DNA of 64,000 nt, taken from Antedon mediterranea. Lineage: Eukaryota; Echinodermata; Crinoidea; Comatulida; Antedonidae. This document shows positions 35,801-47,970 of this stretch, piece by piece. Below the pieces are notes generated by a model, which made no database searches, was not told where the DNA came from, and saw only the letters and a list, made by a program, of their open reading frames with translations. The translations under genes were made by a program, and so were the position numbers. The DNA is taken from NCBI RefSeq assembly GCF_964355755.1, contig NC_092675.1, positions 9,873,312 to 9,937,311 on the forward strand, written 5' to 3'. How positions within the stretch are numbered: the first letter of the stretch is position 1; every line of letters begins with the position of its first letter.

Positions 35801-37018
35801 GTAATTCAGTATGCATAATTGCTTCCATATATCTTGGTATGTATTGATGAGATTTTAGGTCATTTTTTAAATGAAAAAATATAGTGAAAGAAACCTTATT
35901 GTAGGCATTCATCTTTAAGGTTTCATTAATAGTATAAAACTATGGTAACAAATCTGGGTAGCATCCAAAAATAATTTTTGTATTCTGAATTTTATTATTA
36001 TAAATACAATCCATGCAGAGATTTTGTCAAAAAGCATTTTTTTTTTCTAGATTCGGCAAAAAAACATTTATTGTTTGTAAGAAGTAACTGTTGATTTAAC
36101 AGCTGCCTATGTAGAGTATCTATTTTAGACAATTCCATAATGTATTCAATGGTAACAAAAAGCATAAAAATTGCAATAAAACCATGATAATTTTTTCATC
36201 GTTTGACATTGCGTCTTAAATTGAAAGTGTAAAATATGTTCTTAAGGTATAGATTCACCTGTCCTTATTTTCTGTACCGTATTTGGTTAAAATATTGAAT
36301 TATTACAGTTGTATTCACTAAACGTTTGGTTTAATTCTAAATATTATAATGAACAAGTTGATAATTGGAATATCATTAAGAACAAAGTAGAAACTCCAAA
36401 TTATGCAAATGTATTTTATAGAATAAGTGTATACATTTGTGTGTTTGATCAATGTTTGTCAATTTATGTTGTAAGTAGTTTGTTGATGTGGTGACTTTTT
36501 TTTTTTACTTTTAAGAGATTGAATGTCACATACTGAACAAACTCATAAACCTTTAGATGTACTGTATTATTTATTTGTAATATAATATTCAGTGTTTGAA
36601 ATAAGAGTATATTGTAATGCAGATATCGGGAAATAAAACAATGAAGTCACTCTACTTCACTTGTGAATAAACAACTGTTCTTTTATGTCTTGTTATTATT
36701 CGAAACGAATAAAGAAATTAATCTGGTTTCGGAAACAAATTTGTTGTTGAATCGTTTTGTTCTCTTTAATCTGTCGTATTTATAGAAAACTAGATCTGCA
36801 GTTTTCAGTAAACACTTTTGTAACTAGAGGGCGCTACAAGTTAATAGATGATAGCTGAGCTAAGACAATTTTAAATTTAATCTTAAAACATTTACAATTT
36901 AAATATAGAACTTCTAGGTCCTTGGGAAATGGCACTTTACATGATTTGAAATTACTCACAAGTCTCATATAGACAATTTTTTTAAATAGAGCTGCTAGGT
37001 CCGCGAAAATTTGTTTAA
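32862..37018. other. Intergenic or long 3'UTR, AT-rich
   Basis: Further AATAAA words near 36657 and 36707 could serve a longer DOK7-like transcript. No second gene, RNA gene or element boundary recognised. Confidence 0.4.
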
Positions 37019-37070
37019 GGTGTCTGTATTATTATTTACCGGTACTAAACTTTAAAACCACAAATTGTAT
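37019..37070. repeat. Direct repeat left of the Helentron-like element
   Basis: GGTGTCTGTATTATTATTTA, CCGGTACTAAACTTTAAAAC and CACAAATTG recur at 39391-39450 with a 6-base length difference and few changes. It is too far from the element ends to be its target duplication. Confidence 0.7.
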
Positions 37071-37262
37071 CCAACCAGCCCATGGTTAGGGTTGAGCAAG
37101 CTAAGTCAATTTTTGGAAAAAATATAGCTGCTTATAAATTGCACTTATACTTTGAAAATGTCAGGCCTATGCCTAAACAAGTGAACATTGGAGGTTGCGT
37201 CCGTATGCATATAAATTGGTCCCGTGTTGAAGTCCTGCATAAGATGATTTTCTTATTGTTTA

Positions 37263-38810
37263 CCTCCGCCAAGGAGGTATATGTAATCGGTAGCGTGTGT
37301 TTGTTTGTTACTTGGCAAAAAAGAATTTTGCCGAGTATAGTATTCACTTTGTTTGTATGTATGTTTGTATGTTTGTTTGTTTGTTTGTTAGCACGATAGC
37401 GCCTACAGTTTTCAAGTTATCGTTCTGAATTTTTGGGTGTAGATAGGTATATATTGTCAGACCATGCCTATTGAAAATCAACAAAATTGGTTTATTAATA
37501 ACTTCACAAATAACAAAAATGATATTATTTTCAGACCGGCTAGTGTTAAAAGATAGGAGACAACTTTCAAAAGCCGGCGAGCAGTCTTAATAACAAGTGT
37601 ACTGAAATTGCATTTTCTCGAGAACTACTTGTCCAAAAAACATCATTTTTGTACAAGAGGCAAGAGTTATAAATTGTGATTTTTAATTCTAAAACAAAAG
37701 TTGATTCAGTGTACCAGCTTTTTTATACGAGTAGTTTTAAAAAAACCTATTTCTTTTCAAATTCACCCGTTTGTTTTTGGCGTTGCTGTTCTATTGTTAT
37801 TCAAATTAAACTATTGTAAGTTGATAATTAGTTTTGTTAGCACCAGCGTGCGTCCTTCCTTATTTCATCAGGTATATACTTACAGAACATGCCTATTGAT
37901 TTTCAGGTAAATTGATATATTACTACATGGGTTAAGGCAGAGGCGCCGCAAATACAGCTTCAAGACACTCCTCGATCATTATTCTGGTCAATCTTGATTT
38001 TAGAAAGGTCATTGTTGCAATGCCGGAGTTGTTTGTATCAAAAAATTATTTAAACAAATTATTAACCCCAGCAGGATTTTAACAATGTAAAGCTAATACC
38101 TAAAGCAAAAAAAAATGTATCTTTCAACATGCTCCGAGTCAGTGGATATATTTTGCCAAGTATTTCACTCAGTTTCTGAGTGCTTTCATTTGTTTGTTTG
38201 TTAGCAGGATTACTCAAAAAGTAATTACAAGATCTTTACCAAAATGAATATACAGATAGATATGTGGTCAAGGACCATTCCATTAAATTTTGGGACCATT
38301 GTCCCAATTCTGGACCACTTTTTAGTATACTTTTCAGACCTGCTAGTGTTAAAAGATAGGACAGAATTTTTCAAAAGCCGGCGAGCAGTCTTAAAGTAAC
38401 AAGTATACTGTAATTGCATTTTCTCGAGAACTACTTGTCCAAAAAACTTCATTTTTGTACAAGAGGCAAGAGTTATAATTTGTGATTTGTAATTTTAAAA
38501 CATAATTTGATTTAATGTTCACGTTTTTTGATGCCAGTAGTTTAAAAAACCTATTTTCTTTTCAAATTCACTCGTTTGATTTTCGCGTTGCTGTTCTATT
38601 GTTAGTCAACTGAAGCTATTGTTAATTGAAAGGCTTGTTACATAACCATTACACCAAACTCGCATACACATGCTTGTAGTGAAATTAGCCTAAATCACAA
38701 ACAGCATTAAGACACACACAAATATATATATATTTTTTTTGACCGGAGAAATCTTATGTAGGAGAATTTTACAGTAGGCGGAGGTATGCACTCTCGGAGT
38801 GGCTTTCTAG
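37263..38810 (+). mobile_element. Helentron-like (Helitron2) non-autonomous element
   Basis: The left end is a hairpin CCTCCGCCAAGGAGG. The right end has GGCGGAGG (38777-38784), the inverted form of CCTCCGCC but set inward, then hairpin CACTC-TCG-GAGTG and CTAG-T at 38807-38811. Offset inverted repeats plus a 3' hairpin are features of Helentrons. A GTTTGTTTGTT tract follows the left end. About 300 bp is duplicated inside (37532-37835 and 38332-38625), sharing AAAGCCGGCGAGCAGTCTTA and TTTTCTCGAGAACTACTTGT. The exact left boundary is uncertain by a few bases. Confidence 0.68.
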
Positions 38811-39099
38811 TTATTTTATTTTTCTTTAAAAAAACCATTTTGACGTGACACAAGATTGTGATGAAAACTGACAGACAGAGAAATATAATCAGAGCAACGA
38901 AACTGTTAGGCCTATACAATGAATGAATTTAGTTCTGAGATGTTATTTTGTTTATAATACTTATTGTGTTTAAAATCAGAAGAGAAATATTGTGACCTTA
39001 TATTTTACAGCTATTAAACATTTTCAACAAAACACTAATCAGCAATTTGCGATTCATTTCATTGGTAGTTTCATATTATTGAATAATACGTTGTTTTAG

Positions 39100-39330
39100 A
39101 ATCATGTTGTGAGGGTTAGTCTATGTAACGCAGACATTTCAAGTAAACTTCTGACCAATCCAACGCGACCAGACTGTTTTTCTGATTAAAGTACGGCGGA
39201 CATCCGGTGTGCTAACAGTGTAGTCAAACGTTGCGCTACGAGTACCGCATACAATACAAGTATTCTTCGTCTTCCTTGCTGAATATAGCATGAATAAAGC
39301 TACGTACTTCATGAATAAAATAAGGACTTT
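39100..39330. promoter_or_regulatory. CpG-richer stretch with CCAAT box
   Basis: GACCAATCCAACGCGACC (CCAAT at 39155-39159), TACGGCGGACATCCGG and GTTGCGCTACGAGTACCGC are unusually CpG-dense for this window. It lies 1.1 kb before the PDZ first exon and may be part of its promoter or an old transposon. Confidence 0.25.
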
Positions 39331-39390
39331 TTAACCTATGGCTACATTCACAATTCTTCCGTCTTTATGGTGTACGTAGATCACGTATCC

Positions 39391-39450
39391 ATAAGGTGTC
39401 TGTGTTATTTTTATTATTTACCGGCACTAAACTTTAAAACCACAAATTGA
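39391..39450. repeat. Direct repeat partner of 37019-37070
   Basis: GGTGTCTGTGTTATTTTTAT, ATTTACCGGCACTAAACTTT and AAAACCACAAATTG match 37019-37070. Both copies lie in otherwise unrelated sequence, so a dispersed repeat is likely. Confidence 0.7.
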
Positions 39451-39711
39451 ATTAATTAATGTCTCTAACCCGGCACAAATTTGTTTTGTTCTGCCTTAGT
39501 ATTTGGAATTTTGCATTGTCTAAAATATAATTGTTTTGATAAATTATTACCCAAATAATACTTTATGTTATTATCGCTTGTAGATGCCAATTTCGATACT
39601 TCGGCTTCCATACTTAGAATTTAAATTGCATGATGACTTCATTTACGCCTGACAAGAAGCTGTCCTGATTTAAAAAACCAATAGATGATTATGTGACATC
39701 AGTTTAAATAG

Positions 39712-39806
39712 CATAGTATAAAACTACCAAATAACGAGAGGCAAGAAATGATGATGATTTGAATCATGGCTCGCCTCTCGTTATTTGGAGTCAGTTTTAT
39801 TCTATG
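39712..39806. repeat. 95 bp hairpin (MITE-like or precursor-like)
   Basis: A perfect 16 bp inverted pair, CCAAATAACGAGAGGC (39727-39742) and its complement (39773-39788), is extended outward by CATAG.ATAAAACT/AGTTTTAT.CTATG. The 30-base inner loop can itself pair ATGATT/AATCAT. Expression is unknown. Confidence 0.7.
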
Positions 39807-40261
39807 ATCCCAAAAGTCATTAGCATTTGTACATACATTGTATTAACTATCTATTTATGCGTTAACACTCGTTATCTTATATTCATCGTGATTTCTTAAG
39901 AAGCATCTCGGTGCATTTTGTATCAATTTTTGTATATCGATGTATGAAAACTAAACTGATCTTGATTGGTCAAATGTTTGCGTAATTAATATATATTCTA
40001 TGCGATGCGTTCCATTCTCTGGCGAAGAACTTATAATTCTGAACCAAATTATCCTTTCACACTCACACGGAAGTGCACCATCCATGCAGGCTAGATTTAT
40101 GATGAATATGATTCTAAAATGATTTATCTTGTATTGATGGATTGATAACAAACTATTTATATTGATTAATAATTAGTAATGTGTAAATACATCAAGTATT
40201 TTAATTGGTGATATGAACTAAACCAGCAATTGTTAATAATGGTATATCTAGGATTATGAGT

Positions 40262-40419
40262 GTATAGCGCCACCACTGTAACTCATTTGGATACAGGAGG
40301 CATCACCTCTTGAACCCCGGTTCTTTTTAAGCGGACTCCAGCTGACAGGCGAAAAGGATACTAGCTCCTGCTGTGTACTTAAAAAGTTAGTTTAAATAAA
40401 ACTTTATGACTGGGAAATT
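40262..40419 (+). promoter_or_regulatory. 5'UTR/proximal promoter candidate of the PDZ gene
   Basis: The 158 bases before the ATG are less AT-rich than their surroundings. They contain a CAGCTG E-box (40339-40344), the class bound by myogenic bHLH factors, and TATA-like words CTTAAAAAG (about 40379) and TTTAAATAAA (40391-40400). There is no initiator evidence, so the start site and any further 5' exons are unknown. Confidence 0.35.
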
Positions 40420-40515
40420 ATGGCTCGATTTACTGTTAAGTTGGAAGGCGGTGCACCTTGGGGATTTCGTTTAAATGGTGGACGTGATCACCAAAGACCA
40501 CTCACAATATCAAAG
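40420..40515 (+). CDS. First coding exon of an APWGF-class PDZ protein (partial)
   Basis: The ATG at 40420 has A at -3 and G at +4, and an in-frame TAA at 40393 rules out an upstream start. The 96 bases encode 32 residues, [11 protein letters not shown]...LTISK, and end at a GTAAG donor (40516) between codons. The GGAPWGFRL motif is the carboxylate-binding loop of N-terminal PDZ domains in Shroom, PDLIM/ALP-Enigma and synaptopodin-2 proteins, and the intron falls after the PLxISK strand as in those genes. These are actin or Z-disc scaffolds. The GGRDHxxPL spacing resembles Shroom as much as PDLIM, so no symbol is given. No following PDZ exon (a GD.I..I.G coding segment) was found to 64000. 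An out-of-frame ATG at 40406 could act as a short upstream frame. Confidence 0.82.
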
Positions 40516-43500
40516 GTAAGATAGGCCCAGACTACCTTCATCGGCGGACACTGGTACCATGGTAGTACTTAACCTGGAGTAGGACCGTTCTTCAGGACCC
40601 TACCTAGTAAAGTGGTGGTACATCGATTCCCTGATTGCCTTTACTATGGATAAAGATAATAAGATATATAAAGGTGTACTGAGAAAAGGTTGACGTAACG
40701 TCTAGGCTACTACTAGTACTAAGTTATATTGGAAATTATTCCCACCACCTGAACAATATTGACAATATTATTGTATAATGTTGGAATTCTTGGTGGTTCT
40801 TTCTTATCTTATCTAGTTATGTGTAGAGTTAGAGATAAATAAAAGATAAAGCATGTCCGTGGGTTTACTAGATAAATGCATAATACAATTTCTAATCATA
40901 AATCCAACCTACTGTGTCATAGATAAATAACAAATTAAAACAAAGTTATGTTTTAGAATTTAACTGTCAAATTATTGGTTTTCTTAAAATTTTTAATCAA
41001 AGACACAACTGTAGATATATATTTGTTCATATAGTAATAACCAACTTCACAATTAAATTAAATTAAACAAATAAATCTACATTCAAACTCAATACGTTTC
41101 ACAGAATGGAATTCTTTATATGATTTACCATATTTAAAAAGGCGCCATCTTCCGTTCCGTGAATCGAAACAAACTGTGAATGTAGCTTTATACACACATA
41201 CATTTTTATAGTACTTTGCTATCAAGTCAAATACAACTCTACAAAAGTCAGAAACAATTTGGGCAGCCCAAAACAATGTCTGCTTTTTGGAAAACTTTTT
41301 AGATTTTTAAAGTCTGGGTGTCAGGTAGTTTATGAAAAGACTTTTATTATAAAACAATAATTTTGTTAAAGGATCAGCTAAATACATTCTAACCATGCTT
41401 GCATGCTTCACACATACCACATCTTTTTAGTGTTTGTTTTTGTTGCAGATAGATCACATCTATAGAAAGAAGATGATTGATGACTTTGCTAATTTTTACA
41501 GAAATGCTTTAGTAATAAATTACTTGAAAACCTGACAATGTTTAGACACAACAACCTCCACAGACTGGGCTATATGTTTTTATTGTTTTTCTGATATTTA
41601 CCATCATTATATTTTTCATTTTTATTATTGACTGATTACTACTACTGTTGTTCGGAGTTGTTGACTGTTTTTGCCCAACTGAGATGCTGTTTCTTAATTA
41701 CGGTTTTATTGTACGCCACTGACAAATTTATAAAGTTTCTTGCTTAAGTTGCTGGTGTAATTCAGCATGCTATCCAATCAGAATGTTTTTTATAGTATTC
41801 TAGAAACTTCCAGAAGGACGAAACTTCCATTTTAACGATAAGTGTTGCCCTGTGCCTAAACAACCTTTTTAACTAAGTACAACAATAGTCGCATTCTGTT
41901 TATTTTTTCTTTCAATTACCAATTACTAATTTTACAATGTTTATTTTTATTTCATGTGTATAATAACAAACTGCATTATGCACAAACTGTTGATACAAAT
42001 TTCCCCTGGGGCTAGCAAAGAAAAAGAGATGACAATAGGATATTATAGAAAGGATTCTGTTGATGTAATTTTATAGGAGGTTATAGAAAATGTGAAAAGG
42101 CATTGCCTATTGAACACTAGTGAGAGCAGACAATAGTGGGGCGTGAACAATAGGTATTATAGTATGAATCATTAGATTATAGGTGAATTTCATCTAATAG
42201 TATCTTACCTAGATATAGCAGTATGGCGTAAGTAAGGAATATCAGCCTAACATTTGGGAGGCATTGGTTCGATACATGGCGTTGCCATATTGCTTGTATC
42301 AAGGCAAGATATTTCACTTTCATTTCCTTGTCCTTCGAATGAGATGTACATTTTTGTTTTTTCAAATTTATTTCCACACATAATTAATAAAATAATAATT
42401 ATATGTTACAATAAACATCATGCATTTAAAAGAAATGTGTGGCTGGTGGAAAAATAAGTTCAAATAACTGTAAGGCTTACCCACCAGAAGGTACATACAT
42501 GTGTCTCTAAACAGTTGTTTGGTCCCAGTGTAATACTAAATTCTAGTTTCATTGCAACAATATACTTTACAAAGTATAAATTCATGTTTTATGTCCTTAC
42601 TATTATATTACAGGTTGGCATAAAATGTATTAAACAATTTGTTGGATTCAATTCCCAATTACATTACAATAAATATAGTATTAAGTTGTTTTGGTCCATC
42701 TTACATTACTTGCTGCAACAAAATGCTCTGTATAGACCAATATCAATGCTCTGTATAGACCAATATCAATGCTCGGTATAAACATTCTTCATTTATGTAG
42801 CTAATGCTATTATAATTTTTAAAAAGCGCAACATACATAAAAAGTGTAATTTGCAGCAGTCACACATTTGGCAGCGCATGCCTTTGGAATGGGACATATA
42901 AAGGATAATTTTCTTTTTATTAGGATTGTTTATACTAGGCAAGCTGTTACACATACACCGATGCCATGATAAATGAAGATTTGCATATTATTACTTTGGT
43001 ATATTCTACAAAGCATATTATAATTGCCATATCTGATTACTGAAATTGATTTTGTATGTATAGTATTTTGGTTTTTACAATTAGAAATTGGAAACTCATT
43101 TTTAAATTACTTGATAAATTAGTTTTGTTACCGAGTATAGTTGATGTATGTGGGTGCATAAGATGTAGAGGTTTATGTTAGTATCAATTGGTGTACTGTA
43201 GTACAGTATTGCATATTTTGGAGGACTACCAGAGTGAGCTACTGTCTGCTGAGATCAATTTGACCATTTGCACAAAAATGAAACAGATTTTATAGAAACC
43301 TCACCTTTCAGTAGAGCGGTTACTGTATCATACATTTGTTTTTTCTTCTCAGATTAAATTCAACTTTAATTGAATTCTAAATGATACTATAACTACGCAA
43401 TTAATCAAGAGAAAGTAGTATTTGCATTTCATCAACTTATTTAGTTGTTTATTCAGCTGATTGCCATTTGACTTTCATTTATGGCCCATGCCAGCATGAC

Positions 43501-44017
43501 ATTGGACTTACACATAACAGCTTACTTATTCCAAACTTAACAGAACTTTTACTGTATACTGTAATAGATAGATGGCAGTAGTACATACATACATTAACAT
43601 TATATCACACATTTCTATAACAAACTCATCATCATACTGTTTATAACATTATTGAAATAAAAAGTACATCTGTAGTACTGATAGTATAACTGTTAACATG
43701 AAGAAGATAAAAATTAGAATCATTAAGAATGAAATCGCTTTTCTTTCATGCTTAACACTGATTACATTTTACATCTAAAGTTTTTCCCTATGTTGACCCG
43801 CAATGCAACGATGGGGAAATGGACACTTTTGACACATAGTTTGTTGTTAATATACAAGTGGGAAATCCCCTATTAGGACGTGGATTTAATAACCTACAAA
43901 CTGGTTCTAACGACGCTATTTTTCTGTAGTTTGCAAAGGATTGTGTAACTTGACTGAAAAACTGCGAACTTTGATGTACCGGCGGGGGGAATTTTTACAA
44001 TTGAGAACATTAGAACA
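40516..44017 (+). other. Start of the presumed first intron of the PDZ gene
   Basis: GTAAG donor at 40516. It contains the SINE remnant at 42200-42350, a 26 bp tandem pair at about 42725-42775, and a minus-strand ACGGAACGGAAGATGGCGCC (41141-41160) resembling ETS plus YY1 sites. No PDZ exon found. Confidence 0.5.
42200..42350 (+). mobile_element. Decayed tRNA-derived SINE
   Basis: An A-box-like TGGCGTAAGTAAGG (about 42224) and a B-box-like GGTTCGATAC (about 42266) are spaced as in a tRNA head. CTTGTATCAAGGCAAGATAT follows, and recurs in related form near 50650 (CTTAGGCAAGACACTTTACT). The ends are not sharply defined. Confidence 0.45.
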
Positions 44018-44431
44018 ATAGAAAGAACAATATAAACAGGTCCATCCCAAATTACACTCATAGTGATGTTGTTCATGCCTTAGAACAATATAAACAGATC
44101 CATCCCAAATTACACTCATAGTGATGTTGTTCAGGCCTTAGAACAATATAAACAGGTCCATCCCAAATTACACTCATACTGATGTTGTTCAGGCCTTAGA
44201 ACAATATAAACAGGTCCATCCCAAATTACACTCATAGTGATGTTGTTCAGGCCTTAGAACAATATAAACAGGTCCATCCCAAATTACACTCATAGTGATG
44301 TTGTTCAGGCCTTAGAACAATATAAACAGATCCATCCCAAATTACACTCATAGTGATGTTGTTCAGGCCTTAGAACAATATAAACAGATCCATCCCAAAT
44401 TACACTCATAGTGATGTTGTTCAGGCCTTAG
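44018..44431. repeat. 58 bp minisatellite, seven units
   Basis: TCCATCCCAAATTACACTCA begins at 44041, 44099, 44157, 44215, 44273, 44331 and 44389, exactly 58 apart. Units differ only by CAGGTCC/CAGATCC, CATGCCTT/CAGGCCTT and one CATACTG. High similarity suggests recent expansion. Confidence 0.95.
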
Positions 44432-44463
44432 CCAGGAGAAATCTTTATTGTTCGGGAGAACCC

Positions 44464-44748
44464 CTTGACATTAGCATAGAACGCAAATGTGTTTACCGGC
44501 GGAAAAAGTAGGCTACGATCGTTTTGCAAATTGCGAGCGCGCTAATATTGTATTGTTATTTCCGGCCAAATAGAGGTGCCATTTATCATGATTTTTACTT
44601 GCGAGAGTATCATTTCCCGCCATCTAGTGGTGTCATTTAACAAAATTCGCTTTGCCACTGTCTGTAAGCTCAAATACGCAATGCTGGGTCGCGAGAATTC
44701 CCAAAATAGGATCATGGGGTCGCAGTCAAAAAAGGTTGCGGAACACTG
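44464..44748 (-). mobile_element. hAT-like element end (solo terminus)
   Basis: Read on the minus strand the sequence begins CAGTGTTCCGCAACCTTTTT, then GACTGCGACCCCATGATCC and TTCTCGCGACCC, the arrangement typical of hAT termini in animals. The opposite terminus was not found, so this is a fragment or is interrupted by the adjacent 58 bp tandem repeat. Left boundary is approximate. Confidence 0.5.
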
Positions 44749-46238
44749 ATCTACTCGATATACAATGTACCTGTATTATAAATGTTGAGTAATTATTTTC
44801 ATGAAATATTGATAAAAAATATGCAAAAATATAAATTTCATTCTATTAATTTATGCAAATGGTTGTTGATTTAGGAAACGGGTTTCATCATTCTATTTTA
44901 TACTTTGCAAATAAATGATGTGTATTTGTGTTGCAGCTTATATGAAAACAAGATTAACAATATGCGCGTGTGGATAAACATTTTTTGAGCAACTAATGAC
45001 CTTTTACATAATGACATGGTTGAATGATTATGAATACGATCAGTAATCAATAGTTAAACGGTAAACCTGATTTAGCTGTTGCAAAAAAAACATATTTGAT
45101 CGACAAATACAATGACAGAAAATCCATGGTCTATTATCGTTGATTTGAATATAGTATTATCTCGTTTTGTTTCACTCATCAACACAACAGTCATTGTATA
45201 AATATGATGATAATTTGTTGAGTATGTATTTACCTTAATTTACAATACTTTTATATCACAGTATTGTTTATAGTACTGTATAATGTATATATGATAAATG
45301 AAACCAATCTTAGCCATATCCGATCCATTTTCATATAGGATTAGGAATTTAATGAATTACAGTTTACAGTATGGTTATCATTATTCTATGTCATTTTATT
45401 TCAGTATACAAAATTGGTAAACAAGCATGTCATCATTAATTGACATTGATAGATAATTTTACAAACTGATAATTCATACTGATAAAACCTTGTCATCAAA
45501 ATTCTTAGTTCAATTTGATCTCCTTATTTAAACTTTATAATGCTAACTTTGTAATCTTTATAATGGTTCTTTAATCTCTGAAATTAGTAAGTGACCTTTA
45601 GGCTGGATATTAATAAAGACCTCAATATATAACTCTACAGGTGTAAAATTTGTCTTGGTATGTATATCAGAGGGGTACAATGGTGCACCCCCTTTTATAG
45701 GTGAGATTTGACCAGGTGAGATGGAAATTAGTTTCAGGTGGTATGTATTAGTTTCACCATTATGTCAGTATGAGATATGTAATTTTAATATTATAAAATC
45801 AGTGACATTATAAAATGTGTAATTTAGTCCTCCATCAGTCTATGTTGTCCACAATACACAATATGTACCTCAACTATTATTTTATAAACAGTAAGAAAAG
45901 CTAGATTATCAATTGAAAGATATGTTTTAATATTATGGTTATTAAAAAACAATTAATTTTAAATGACTTTACTGTATAGTAGTAGTAGTACAGTAGATAG
46001 TAGGACTGTGAACATTTGTACCTAGTTTGTGATTGGATAATAACTTGAACTTGACCTCTGGTATGTAACCAGGCTCATCAGTGACATCAAAAAGGTCACT
46101 TGCAACAGTCCTGCTTAAATTTCAACCTCCTGGGATGCATAGGCATTAATATTTTGATCTTTTGGCTTTCACTAGCCTTCCTGGAATTCAATTGACAGCA
46201 CTAGAGAGAGAGTATCTAACACCAGTGCACATTCTAGA

Positions 46239-46430
46239 GGGCACGTTTATACAATATTCTAGAGGCCTGTTTATACCCTATTACACGCATATTTAACATG
46301 CCTACGAAAAGTGATTGTATAACAAAGAGATTCCGTGTAATGAGATTTTAAATGCAAAAAAAGCTACTTGTTTGAATCCCAACATTTGTAGTGTCCCCAG
46401 GGTATTGTTTTGACCTCTCATTAAATAAAA
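46239..46430. mobile_element. Decayed fragment of the 23148-24090 Harbinger-type family
   Basis: It matches the complement of the right end of 23148-24090: GGGCACGTTTATACAAT, ACACGCATAT, GCCTACGA-AAGTG, ACAAAGAGATTCCGTGTAATG, AAGCTACTTG, TTTTGACCTCTCATTA. The terminus is duplicated (46239-46256 and again about 46264). Only about 190 bp of the family is present. Confidence 0.65.
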
Positions 46431-47816
46431 GTATGTGCTGTGAATATTTTGACCAAATCTAGTACATATTGTGCTTTTTTGCATATTTTACTTTAAAACC
46501 AATTTAGCAATTAACATTATCGCTAATAAAATATTGGCATAATTTGGCAAATTTTAACATAGTTTTATTATCCTAATTTAAAACATTTTTTTTTAATTTC
46601 AAAAGCAGATTTAAATTAAACAAACATAACTTTTAAGTATCATACTTTGATAAATCCTTATAAACTCATATTTTAACCCATATTGCATATTAATACTGTA
46701 TACATGAGGAAAATACAAATTGAATATACTGATTGTCTTGTCTCATACTACTTTAATTAAAATATCAATATAACCTGTTCAACTGTTACACATATGACCT
46801 GCCTATTTATTATTAGGACATGTCTTCTATAACATTATCTATGTCCTTATAAAGCAGGGCACATTCATTAAACAACCCATGGAGTTAAAGCCATCTCCAA
46901 CTGAGAACCATCCAACACCAATTAATCAATCAATCATTTCAATTAAGTTGAATTCAAGATATATCATACTGTCTGCTATTCAAAACTTTCCAAAGTTAAA
47001 GAATGTTTTTTCTTGCTATTGAATAAGAATTATTTAGACTATTATTAGACAGGCGTCTAATGATTTGGATCCAGTGTGTTGTCCCAGCATCTTGCAGATC
47101 ATTATTTCCGAATCTTATCACTTAATCAGCAGGATATGATTTCTTTAAGATATAATACAGATTTACAGATTATGTATAGTAGTAGTATACTGCCAGAGAG
47201 AGATGTAATATGTTTTCAGTTCTGTACATTACATGCGTTTTATTTGTCCTTACATTTAATTAGTATTGAATATGGTTTTAAATATTAGTAGAGGGCAGTG
47301 TTCAGATAGCTAATTATTAGCATCAGGGATAAAATAGTTTTCTAGTGTCTAAATTGACACCATAACACCAAAAAAGTGAAATTTCCACTGGTTTGTGTAT
47401 TTGCTCTTCAGAATGTTATTACAGTATTTAACAAAAAGATAAATAAAAAATAGTAAAAACTAAAATATTTGTCAAAATACACAGATTAACAGAAGGCCCA
47501 TATGAGGATACAGATAACTCTATATTTTAATAACAAGCTTTTGTTACATCACTAATATATCGATTATCATGAAAATCAATAGTGGTCTTTTAGTATATAG
47601 CTATAGCTATTTGCAAAATAAAAGAAATCAAGACTCAATAAAAAAAAATTATGGACATTATCGTGCAAACATAAATGACATTATTTTACCGATTTTTTTT
47701 GTATGTAATCGGTATCATTGTTTCATGCTGTACTGTGCTGGAGAATGGAGCAGGTGCAAATGGTTCCTCTGCTTTTCTTATTCTTTGGGTTATCTTAGGA
47801 TTTTTTATTTTGTGCG

Positions 47817-47970
47817 TAAAGCTTTGTCAAACTTTATCAAACTTTCTGTGACAAAAAAAAATGTGATGTGCCCATATATGGGACATGATGATGTCATATT
47901 GCTACCATATTTGGGCATAGCACACTTTTTTGTGAAACTAGTTTGATAGTGTACAGTAGATATAGCTTAA
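47817..47970. mobile_element. Second copy of the DOK7-stop MITE family
   Basis: It shares GATGTGCCCATATATGG, ATGATGATGTCA, AACTAGTTTGATAGTGTA and terminal TAAAGCT/AGCTTAA with 32295-32418. It is diverged, with a small insertion near each end. It lies inside a 125-codon frame (47569-47946) which I do not regard as a gene. Confidence 0.65.

Noticed and set aside
41141-41160. Minus-strand ETS/YY1-like promoter word with ATG
   Set aside because: The ATG frame stops after four codons and no exon follows; a chance match or transposon remnant is more likely.
47569-47946. 125-codon frame
   Set aside because: Its C-terminal part is the MITE at 47817-47970 and the rest has no domain or splice context.
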